Below are positions 1 through 5,047 of a stretch of DNA of 5,220 nucleotides, in pieces. Within the stretch, counting starts at the first letter, position 1, and every line of letters begins with the position of its first letter. The position numbers and the translations under genes are program-made. Origin of the DNA: Methylacidiphilum caldifontis (GTDB taxonomy: Bacteria > Verrucomicrobiota > Verrucomicrobiia > Methylacidiphilales > CAMAQI01); assembly GCA_945860255.1 (NCBI GenBank), contig CAMAQI010000173.1, forward strand, positions 1 to 5,220, given 5' to 3'. The notes under the pieces are model-generated. The model was not told the DNA's origin and ran no database searches. It saw nothing but the letters and a program-made list of their open reading frames with translations.

Positions 1-468
1 CTGATTCCCCGCAAGCAGCGAAAGCTCGGCGGTTGCTTTCCCTGGCAGACAGGTTTCTTTACATTCGAGCCATCGAATCGAGGCCGAAATTTTAGTACTT
101 GTCCCTAACTTAAAATTTAAAGGCGGAGTAATCGTCGTCAATAACAGCACCTCCTTTTCGTATCCAAAAGTCACCAAGGGGGGGGACTCGATGCGCTCCG
201 GAACCGGCCACTCTAATGGGGAGGCGGTAAATCCCTCAGGAAGCCTCCATTGCACCTCCGTCGGAATCCCGGAGTCTCCTGGATTGATCCAATAGGTATG
301 CCAGCCGACTGGCATCTGAAGATGGACTCCGACCTTAAACGGTTTCCCCGGCTCAAAGACCTCCACTGAAGAGATTAACCGCACCGTCGTTTGTGCCTGT
401 TGGGCACTGACAACAGGGGCAAAGAAACAAAGAAGAAAGAGCCCCAGAAAATGAGTAATGCGATTCAC
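1..468 (-). CDS. DsbD-like thiol:disulfide interchange protein, N-terminal part (cut by window edge)
   Basis: Reading the minus strand from GTG at 468 gives 156 codons with no stop, running off the left edge. Residues 1-22 form a signal peptide: a short basic start, a hydrophobic core GLFLLCFFAPVV, and likely cleavage after VSA. The exported part matches the N-terminal domain of DsbD/ScsB-type proteins: WHTYWINPGDSGIPTEVQW at about 56-74, GYEKEVLLL at 102-110, and WLECKETCLPG at 133-143 with a C136-x3-C140 cysteine pair. In this family a periplasmic domain precedes a membrane domain that passes electrons from cytoplasmic thioredoxin to periplasmic partners; those later domains lie outside the window. 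The start is uncertain. The frame stays open to 630, with TTG at 537 (GGGGAG just upstream) and ATG at 594 and 612. The ATGs at 594 and 612 lie in or next to repeat flank, and only the 468 start gives a normal signal peptide. The family call is strong, the exact start weak. Confidence 0.85.
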   Translation of the reverse strand, partial: MNRITHFLGLFLLCFFAPVVSAQQAQTTVRLISSVEVFEPGKPFKVGVHLQMPVGWHTYWINPGDSGIPTEVQWRLPEGFTASPLEWPVPERIESPPLVTFGYEKEVLLLTTITPPLNFKLGTSTKISASIRWLECKETCLPGKATAELSLLAGNQ

Positions 469-602
469 GTAGATAAGATACCGAGGAGGGAAATTTATTC
501 CAACAGAATTAAAAAATCCGATGAATTGAAGCGACAAGATCTCCCCAGCTCCTGCGACATTGATCGATTTTCTTAAAGTGCAGCAGTTTCGCATTATTAG
601 GT

Positions 603-817
603 GATCCCGCATGTGCACATAGGCGTCAACTTAAGGGAATAGAATTTAAAAAATTTTCACGCAAAGCCGCAAAGCTTCCCAAGGCTCTCCCCGTAGGAAA
701 TTAAAAAATAATACAAATAGCTTAACAACAAACTCATTTGCCTTTCGGGAGGAGCCTTGGGCAACTTTGTGCCTTCGCGTGAGAAATTGTCTTTGAATAT
801 TTCTTAGGTTGACGCCT
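603..817. repeat. Inverted-repeat element A (MITE-like)
   Basis: The element has near-perfect terminal inverted repeats: AGGCGTCAACTTAAG at 621-635 and CTTAGGTTGACGCCT at 803-817, differing at one position. The outer flank 603-620 is also repeated: 603-635 matches the reverse complement of 2021-2053 at 29 of 33 positions by eye. Inside is a second inverted pair, 654-693 against 746-785, identical at about 32 of 40 positions by eye and containing CACGCAAAG / CTTTG..CGCGTG motifs. The loop 694-745 is AT-rich. No credible protein is encoded. The element ends 15 bases from the trpS stop and fills most of the gap between trpS and the DsbD-like gene. It resembles a non-autonomous mobile element. 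Which enzyme would move it is unknown. Confidence 0.75.
654..785. repeat. Internal long imperfect hairpin of element A
   Basis: Arms 654-693 and 746-785 can pair over about 40 bases with some mismatches around a 52-base AT-rich loop. The arms carry the ACGCAAAGnCGCAAAG type of short-period repeat that recurs in intergenic regions of many bacteria. In a transcript leaving trpS (minus strand) this would fold into a long stem and could protect or end the message, but no T-run typical of an intrinsic terminator follows it. Confidence 0.65.
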
Positions 818-832
818 CTGCCTTTTCTCACC

Positions 833-1792
833 TCAAATTCCGACCGCAATTCTTGCTTTCTCTAAAGTCTTTTGCGCCACCGATCGTGCTTTGACCCCTC
901 CCTCGTGGAGAATCTCATTCACTTTTTTCGGATCTGATTTTAACTTTTGATACTCCTCTTGGAAGGGGACTAAAAATCGTTCGAGTTGAACTAAAAGGGC
1001 TTTCTTGAGATCTCCATACCCTTTTCCTCCGGCTCGGAAGGAGCTTTCGTACTCCTGATACTCTTCCGGTTTTGCGACGAGTCGAGAGAGCGCCAAGAGC
1101 GTTGACCCCTCCGTCGGTTTCGGCGCCTCGACCGGAGTGGAGTCGGTTTTAATTCCCATGACTTTTTTAGAAAATGGTTTCGCTTCGCTAAAAAGCTCCA
1201 AAGTGTTCTGGTACGATTTTGACATCTTCTGTCCATCCAATCCGGGAACCGTTGCCACGGCCTCTCGGATGTCCGGTTCAGGAATCACAAAGACCTCTCC
1301 GTATTGCTCATTAAACTTAAGCGCAATATCACGCGTCACTTCCAAATGTTGCTTTTGATCTTTGCCTACCGGAACGCGGTTGGCTTGATAAAGAAGAATA
1401 TCGGCAGCCATCAAGACCGGATAAGCGAAAAGTCCATGACTTGGGGAAAATCCGCGTGCGATCTTATCTTTGAAACTATGACAACGTTCAAGAAGTCCCA
1501 TCGGAGTCACCGTCGACAGCATCCACGCCAGTTCATGAACCTCGGGAACGGCGCTCTGGCGAAAAAAGACCGCCTTCTCGGGATCTAATCCGCAGGCGAG
1601 AAATCCGAGGGCGATCTCATGGATGTTGGATTGCAAAAGCTTCGGATCGGAAACGGTGGTCATCGCATGATAATCGGCGATAAAATAAAAGGCCTCTCCT
1701 TGATTTTGCAGTGCAATTGCCGATTGCATCATTCCAAAATAGTTCCCCAAATGAAGAGCCCCTGAAGGCTGAACTCCTGACAAAATTCTCAT
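833..1792 (-). CDS. trpS: Tryptophanyl-tRNA synthetase
   Basis: This is a cytoplasmic class I aminoacyl-tRNA synthetase that charges tRNA-Trp using ATP. The 319-residue product matches the usual bacterial TrpRS length. It begins MRILSGVQPSGALHLGNYFG, with the HIGH-type motif HLGN at 14-17. The Rossmann-fold part follows, with FIADYHAMT at 38-45, YPVLMAADILLY at 124-135 (D131 in the tryptophan-binding position), VGKDQKQHLEVTRDIA at 142-157, and the KMSKS loop at 189-193. The C-terminal helix ends in the usual GGVKARSVAQKTL pattern. The frame is open further upstream to a TTG at 1870, but the extra 26 residues are not family-like, so ATG at 1792 was chosen. No Shine-Dalgarno sequence sits at normal spacing before it; a short hairpin abuts the start instead. 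No T-box leader was recognised. Repeat elements flank the gene on both sides. Confidence 0.96.
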   Translation of the reverse strand: MRILSGVQPSGALHLGNYFGMMQSAIALQNQGEAFYFIADYHAMTTVSDPKLLQSNIHEIALGFLACGLDPEKAVFFRQSAVPEVHELAWMLSTVTPMGLLERCHSFKDKIARGFSPSHGLFAYPVLMAADILLYQANRVPVGKDQKQHLEVTRDIALKFNEQYGEVFVIPEPDIREAVATVPGLDGQKMSKSYQNTLELFSEAKPFSKKVMGIKTDSTPVEAPKPTEGSTLLALSRLVAKPEEYQEYESSFRAGGKGYGDLKKALLVQLERFLVPFQEEYQKLKSDPKKVNEILHEGGVKARSVAQKTLEKARIAVGI

Positions 1793-1817
1793 AAAGGGAA
1801 AGTAGGCAGATCCCTTT
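1793..1817 (-). promoter_or_regulatory. Short stem-loop directly before the trpS start
   Basis: On the minus strand AAAGGGA (1817-1811) pairs perfectly with TCCCTTT (1799-1793), leaving an 11-base loop; the ATG follows at once. The only purine-rich, Shine-Dalgarno-like bases upstream are in the distal arm of this stem. The pairing could influence ribosome access, but a 7-bp stem may be chance. Confidence 0.3.
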
Positions 1818-1871
1818 CTCAGAAAAAGATAAAAATGAGCACACCTAAAAACAGCAGTTGACCCCGACAAA

Positions 1872-2053
1872 GAGTACGGGGCAGGACGAAGGATAACAGA
1901 GGTAATTATGTTTTTAATTGGGGAAAAAAGACAGGTGTATTGTTTTTACATAAATAATAAATTGAATTTTCCTCTGCGTTCCTCTGTGCGCTCTGCGGTT
2001 AAGATTGCATTTTCTCTTCTCTTAAGTTGACGCCTATTCGCATGTGCGGGATC
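1872..2053. repeat. Inverted-repeat element B, apparently missing its left end
   Basis: The right end, CTTAAGTTGACGCC at 2021-2034 and its flank to 2053, is the reverse complement of the left end of element A and also matches the left end of element C. Positions 1991-2033 pair with 5048-5089 of C almost base for base in inverted orientation, including CCGCAGAG. The core 1872-1973 matches 5116-5220 of C in the same orientation, for example GAGGTAA...AATTG and AAATTGAATT. Between core and end lies a roughly 10-base periodic stretch, CCTCTGCGTT / CCTCTGTGCG / CTCTGCGG, at 1971-1998. The expected matching left arm is not seen near 1857-1871, so this copy looks truncated. It lies in the leader region of trpS and may carry or disturb its promoter. 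Confidence 0.7.
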
Positions 2054-2081
2054 GGAGTGCGACCGAAATTTCATTTTTTAA

Positions 2082-2176
2082 AATCCATCAATCGGAATTC
2101 AATGCCACTGAAATGGGGTAGACAATGTTTCATTAAGGAGATCTTCTTGGTCTCGCTCTTTGACCGATTGATGATT
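2082..2176. repeat. Spaced inverted repeat beside the SCP2-like gene
   Basis: AATCCATCAATCGG (2082-2095) is complementary to CCGATTGATGATT (2164-2176) apart from one extra base. The spacer is about 68 bases. The right arm overlaps the stop codon of the minus-strand gene, so its transcript could close with a large stem-loop. There is no T-run of terminator type. It may instead be an outer part of element B. Confidence 0.45.
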
Positions 2177-2744
2177 ACTTTAAATAATGGGCAACCCGAT
2201 CCATCACCCCATTCATCCCGTCTGCAAAGGGAACCATTCCAGTAATCACTAAATCCCCTTTTCCAATCGCGGCCAGTTCATCCAATTGCTTTGAAAAGGC
2301 AAGATAAGCGGTCTGACTCGTTTTAAAATCAAGGATCACATCGGGTTGACGAGGAGGAGTCCCCCACTCCGATCTCAACTCTTTGCCATCCCAATCGACC
2401 CAGATCGAAACCCCCGCCGAGGGGACACAAAGATGGAGTAACCCTGAAGGGAGATGAGCGAGCAACTCTTTTGCCCCTTGATCCCCTTTTGCCAAAATCG
2501 GGAGACAAGCGACGACGATCGACATCGAGCCCCGAAGATGAACAATCAGATCCTCCCCCTCGGGCATCGTTTGTGGATCAAGAATCGCTTTTGGATTGGA
2601 GAGCATTTTCAGAGCCCCGGAAATTCCTTTTGGGAAAGAGTCCGGCAAACGAGCCGGAAGCTGAAGGAGCGTCGGAATCACGCCACGAAGATAAAGCATG
2701 ATCAACGTCCAGAAAGAACGCTCCGGATAAATCAAAGAGGACAT
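2175..2744 (-). CDS. Small protein with an SCP2-like (sterol-carrier-type) domain
   Basis: The 189-residue protein has no clear signal peptide. The N-terminal 60 residues are partly hydrophobic and helical in character (TLIMLYLRGVIPTLLQLP, 13-30). The segment at about 65-189 has the layout of an SCP2-type lipid-binding fold: a strand with WVDWDGKELRSEWG at 115-128, PDVILDF at 134-140, a helix, then IGKGDLVITGMVPFADGM at 160-177 and a final helix. The closing 'GxGDLxIxGMxPxxDG' pattern is the most telling part. SCP2 domains bind lipids or other hydrophobic ligands; the ligand here is unknown. A TGA lies directly upstream in frame, so translation starts at ATG 2744 (GAGG one base away, tight spacing) or at TTG 2735, which sits about nine bases after the same GAGGG. 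The gene is real by length and domain logic, but the domain call was made by eye and is moderate. Confidence 0.72.
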   Translation of the reverse strand: MSSLIYPERSFWTLIMLYLRGVIPTLLQLPARLPDSFPKGISGALKMLSNPKAILDPQTMPEGEDLIVHLRGSMSIVVACLPILAKGDQGAKELLAHLPSGLLHLCVPSAGVSIWVDWDGKELRSEWGTPPRQPDVILDFKTSQTAYLAFSKQLDELAAIGKGDLVITGMVPFADGMNGVMDRVAHYLK

Positions 2745-2784
2745 CCCTCAACTTACGATGAACTCCCCCTGAAGACCAAGAAAA

Positions 2785-2813
2785 ATAAAACTCTCTAAGG
2801 AAAAGGATCGCAA
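2785..2813 (-). promoter_or_regulatory. Candidate promoter for the SCP2-like gene
   Basis: On the minus strand TTGCGA (2813-2808) lies 17 bases before TTTTAT (2790-2785), giving a moderate sigma-70-like match with a start point about 35 bases before the ATG at 2744. It is a visual match only. Confidence 0.3.
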
Positions 2814-2823
2814 AGCAATGGAT

Positions 2824-2838
2824 CCTCCACACTGGAGG
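2824..2838. repeat. Perfect 6-bp hairpin with 3-base loop left of element D
   Basis: CCTCCA-CAC-TGGAGG forms a perfect stem. It stands 12 bases outside the left arm of element D; a similar hairpin stands at the right arm (3054-3066). No T-run follows on either strand. Confidence 0.5.
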
Positions 2839-2850
2839 CGGTATAAATAT

Positions 2851-3055
2851 CCGCAGATGACGCAGATACGCAGCGTTTAAAAAACAGGGGAGATTCGTTC
2901 TGGCAGCCGGACGAATCCAAATAAATGAAAAAACGACTCTCTCAAACGCGTTTGAAGAGATCGTTTTTCTCATTTGTTCGAATTTCGATTCTGATCGGAA
3001 ATTTCCCTGTTTTTGGATGGGGGATTTAAAACACTGCGTCGCCGCGTCGCTGCGG
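2851..3055. repeat. Inverted-repeat element D with a large central palindrome
   Basis: The outer arms 2851-2878 and 3028-3055 are inverted copies sharing CCGCAG, GACGC and ACGCAG blocks in order. Inside them, 2880-3014 forms a second imperfect palindrome centred on AAACGCGTTT (2944-2953). Its arms agree well near the centre (about 2920-2978) and at the ends (AAAAACAGGG against CCCTGTTTTT), with a poorer middle. The CCGCAGA / ACGCAGA arm motif relates it to elements B and C, but the GCGTCAACTTAAG end is absent. It sits between two divergent genes and leaves both candidate promoters outside its limits. No credible protein is encoded. It is best read as a MITE-like element. Confidence 0.7.
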
Positions 3056-3066
3056 GAGACACTCCC
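3054..3066. repeat. Perfect 5-bp hairpin with 3-base loop at right end of element D
   Basis: GGGAG-ACA-CTCCC is perfect and overlaps the last two bases of the right arm of element D. It mirrors the hairpin at 2824-2838 in form, though not in sequence. Confidence 0.4.
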
Positions 3067-3072
3067 CTGTCT

Positions 3073-3102
3073 TTGAAATGCATTTAACTTGGCGGTTAAA
3101 AT
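3073..3102 (+). promoter_or_regulatory. Candidate promoter for truA
   Basis: TTGAAA (3073-3078) and TAAAAT (3097-3102) are separated by 18 bases; each matches the sigma-70 consensus at five of six positions. The implied leader is about 84 bases. It lies just right of element D, so the element has not displaced it. Confidence 0.45.
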
Positions 3103-3192
3103 TTGTTTTGGTTATTTTCCTCCACCGATATGGCAACCTCTCCTGCTTTTTGAATTCCCAGATTTGTTCCTTTCCCCTATTTCATCAGTTCA

Positions 3193-3981
3193 ATGCCCGC
3201 TACAAAACCGAAAATCGCCTACAAACTGACCATCTCCTATCACGGTGCCTCATTTGCCGGATGGCAGCGCCAAAAGGAGGCGGTCACGGTTCAAAGTCTC
3301 ATCGAGGGGGCTCTGGAAAAGCTTTGGAAGGAGCCACTCCATGTCGAGGCCTCCGGTCGTACCGATACAGGGGTCCACGCGATCGGTCAGGTCGCCTCGG
3401 TAAAAGCCACGAAAAAGTTTGAAGCCGATTCTTTGCTCCGTGCCTTGAACGCCAATCTCCCGCCTCAAATCCGAATCACTCAGGTTCAACTCAAACCGGC
3501 CTCCTTTCACGCTCGATTCGATGCCCGGGCAAAAACCTACGAATACTTGGTTTGGAACGGAAAAGTTCTCCCCCCCTTTCTTCTCGGACAGGCCTTGCAT
3601 TACACTTGGCCCCTCGATCTCCCCCGAATTCGTGAAGTTCTCGATCTCTTTAAAGGGAATCACGATTTCGCCGCCTTTACCTCAAACCCCGGATATGAGA
3701 GAGCCAGCACCGTTCGAGAGATCTTCGATTTTAAAGTTCAGAAAAAAGGGGAGCTCCTTCGCTTTCAAGTCACCTCCAATGGATTTCTTTATCGCATGGT
3801 TCGTAACCTGATCGGCTCGACACTCCATGTCGGGGATGGTCGACTCTCTCTCCAAAAACTGAAATCGAATCTCCACTCCTGTGATCGAACACAAGCCCCT
3901 GCCAGCGTTCCCGGCCATGGACTCTACCTCAAAAAAGTTCATTACGGGGCCCCCTACCCTAAAAAATTAATACCAGAATAA
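3193..3981 (+). CDS. truA: tRNA pseudouridine synthase A
   Basis: TruA converts uridines 38-40 in the anticodon stem of several tRNAs to pseudouridine. The 262-residue product has the usual length and all main family marks: YHGASFAGWQRQ at 16-27, VQSLIEGAL at 33-41, the catalytic loop ASGRTDTGVHA at 53-63 with nucleophile D58, ALNANLPPQIRI at 84-95, FHARFDARAKTYEY at 105-118, and FQVTSNGFLYRMVRNLIGS at 191-209 followed by the closing AP...GLYL pattern at 235-246. ATG 3193 puts the first conserved strand (YKLTISYHG) at the normal distance from the N-terminus. No Shine-Dalgarno sequence is visible before it; the upstream bases are pyrimidine-rich. The gene faces away from the SCP2-like gene and precedes the kinase gene by 88 bases, so the two may share a transcript. 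Nothing is truncated. Confidence 0.96.
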   Translation: MPATKPKIAYKLTISYHGASFAGWQRQKEAVTVQSLIEGALEKLWKEPLHVEASGRTDTGVHAIGQVASVKATKKFEADSLLRALNANLPPQIRITQVQLKPASFHARFDARAKTYEYLVWNGKVLPPFLLGQALHYTWPLDLPRIREVLDLFKGNHDFAAFTSNPGYERASTVREIFDFKVQKKGELLRFQVTSNGFLYRMVRNLIGSTLHVGDGRLSLQKLKSNLHSCDRTQAPASVPGHGLYLKKVHYGAPYPKKLIPE

Positions 3982-4059
3982 ACTCAAACCAACAAAAATA
4001 AAGAGTTCGATTCCGTGATTTACGATTCTCATTTTTCCTGTATCCCTTTGCCCAAACAA

Positions 4060-4065
4060 AAGGAG
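4060..4065 (+). promoter_or_regulatory. Ribosome binding site of the PfkB-family gene
   Basis: AAGGAG ends four bases before ATG 4070. It is the clearest Shine-Dalgarno sequence in the window and fixes this start. It contrasts with trpS and truA, which lack one. Confidence 0.75.
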
Positions 4066-4069
4066 CCCT

Positions 4070-4969
4070 ATGTCAGTACTTGTCGTTGGATCAGTTGGAA
4101 TTGATGATGTTAAAACCGCAGAAGAATCCCATAAAGATCTGCTCGGAGGATCGGCCTCTTATGCCGCCGTCGCCGCGAGTTTTTTTAGTCCGGTCAATCT
4201 TGTTGGAGTCGTTGGAAGTGATTTCCCCGATCAATATCGCAAACTTTATCAAGTTAAGGGCATCGATATCACCGGACTCGAAATCGCTGACGGTTTAACC
4301 TTCCGTTGGTCCGGGGAATACGAAGTCGATATGAACAATCGCAACACCGTTTCGATTGCTCTCAATGTTTTTGAAAAATTTGAACCGAAGGTTCCTGAGA
4401 GCTACCGCAAGAGCGAGATCGTTCTGCTTGCCAATATCGCTCCCGCCTTACAATCGATGGTGCTCGATCAGATGGAGAAACCGCGCTTTGTCATCGCCGA
4501 CACCATGGATCTTTGGATCAACATCGCCAAACCGGATTTACTCAAACTCATCAAGCGCGTGGATATGCTGATCCTCAATGATAGCGAAGCGAAGCTTCTG
4601 ACGGGGGTCACGAATACGGTCGTCGCCGGACATGAAATCCAAAAGATGGGGCCTCGTTACGTCGCGATTAAAAAAGGGGAACACGGTTGCCTCCTTTTTG
4701 GTCCCGATCAACTTTTCGCCATCCCCGCCTTTCCCTTAACCCGCGTTCCGGATCCAACAGGAGCTGGAGACTGTTTTGCGGGGGGACTTGCCGGTTATTG
4801 CGCTCAACAGAAAACGATCGATTTCCAAGTCCTCAAAGAGGCCGTCCTTCGAGGAACCATCGTCGCCTCATACAACGTCGAGGCCTTCAGCTTAAAACGT
4901 CTGGAAAGCTTAACCTTGGTCGAAATCCAAAAGCGCCACGAGCAATACAGATCATTGACCACGATTTAA
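4070..4969 (+). CDS. PfkB-family (ribokinase-type) sugar or nucleoside kinase
   Basis: This is a 299-residue cytoplasmic kinase of the PfkB/ribokinase superfamily, which phosphorylates sugars, nucleosides or similar alcohols with ATP. Visible marks are GSVGIDDVKT at 7-16, with an aspartate in the substrate-binding position, GGSASY at 26-31 (the PfkB signature-1 region), VGVVGSDFP at 45-53, LILNDSEAKLL at 167-177, IKKGEHG at 200-206, and signature 2, DPTGAGDCFAGG, at 228-239 with the anion-hole GAGD and catalytic base D234. The family and the activity type are secure. The substrate cannot be read from sequence: ribokinase, adenosine kinase and other PfkB kinases share these motifs. Start and AAGGAG are well placed. 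It follows truA on the same strand and is followed 28 bases later by a hairpin and then by element C. Confidence 0.93.
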   Translation: MSVLVVGSVGIDDVKTAEESHKDLLGGSASYAAVAASFFSPVNLVGVVGSDFPDQYRKLYQVKGIDITGLEIADGLTFRWSGEYEVDMNNRNTVSIALNVFEKFEPKVPESYRKSEIVLLANIAPALQSMVLDQMEKPRFVIADTMDLWINIAKPDLLKLIKRVDMLILNDSEAKLLTGVTNTVVAGHEIQKMGPRYVAIKKGEHGCLLFGPDQLFAIPAFPLTRVPDPTGAGDCFAGGLAGYCAQQKTIDFQVLKEAVLRGTIVASYNVEAFSLKRLESLTLVEIQKRHEQYRSLTTI

Positions 4970-4996
4970 AGGCATCGAAAACCAGTCTCACACGAA

Positions 4997-5043
4997 GCGA
5001 CTGTCCCCATGAAATCGGGAATGGCACAGCCCCGACAAGTCGC
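4997..5043. repeat. Hairpin downstream of the PfkB-family gene
   Basis: GCGACTGTC (4997-5005) pairs with GACAAGTCGC (5034-5043) apart from one bulged base, enclosing a 28-base loop with CCC/GGG pairing potential. It lies 28 bases after the stop, so it could terminate or stabilise the transcript, but no T-run follows. Its right arm abuts the end of element C, so it may be part of the repeat. Confidence 0.45.
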
Positions 5044-5047
5044 ATGC

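Noticed and set aside
391..576. Plus-strand open frame of 61 codons at the left
   Set aside because: It is antisense to the signal peptide and upstream region of the DsbD-like gene; composition is lysine-rich and unpatterned.
646..849. Minus-strand open frame of 67 codons downstream of trpS
   Set aside because: It lies almost wholly inside element A and is read from its inverted arms; low-complexity repeat-derived peptide with no domain and no ribosome binding site.
1793..1870. 26-residue N-terminal extension of TrpRS from TTG 1870
   Set aside because: TrpRS normally begins just before the PSG..HLGN motif, and the extension lacks a Shine-Dalgarno sequence and starts at the edge of element B.
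1971..1998. Short periodic CCTCTGCG units resembling a CRISPR or tandem array
   Set aside because: Units are about 10 bases with no spacers; they are the arm of element B.
1793..2020. Possible T-box or Trp attenuator leader before trpS
   Set aside because: No T-box core motif, no Trp-rich leader peptide and no terminator with a T-run were found; the region is repeat-derived.
2027..2245. Plus-strand open frame of 72 codons
   Set aside because: It begins in the end of repeat element B and runs into the antisense of the SCP2-like gene; no protein-like features.
2578..2973. Minus-strand open frame of 131 codons
   Set aside because: It overlaps the SCP2-like gene in another frame and continues through element D; its translation comes from the repeat arms.
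3078..3422. Plus-strand open frame of 114 codons overlapping the start of truA
   Set aside because: Different frame from truA, whose motifs are unmistakable; the overlapping part is a shadow.
3982..4069. Possible separate promoter or terminator between truA and the kinase gene
   Set aside because: No convincing -35/-10 pair or hairpin with a T-run could be found in these 88 bases.
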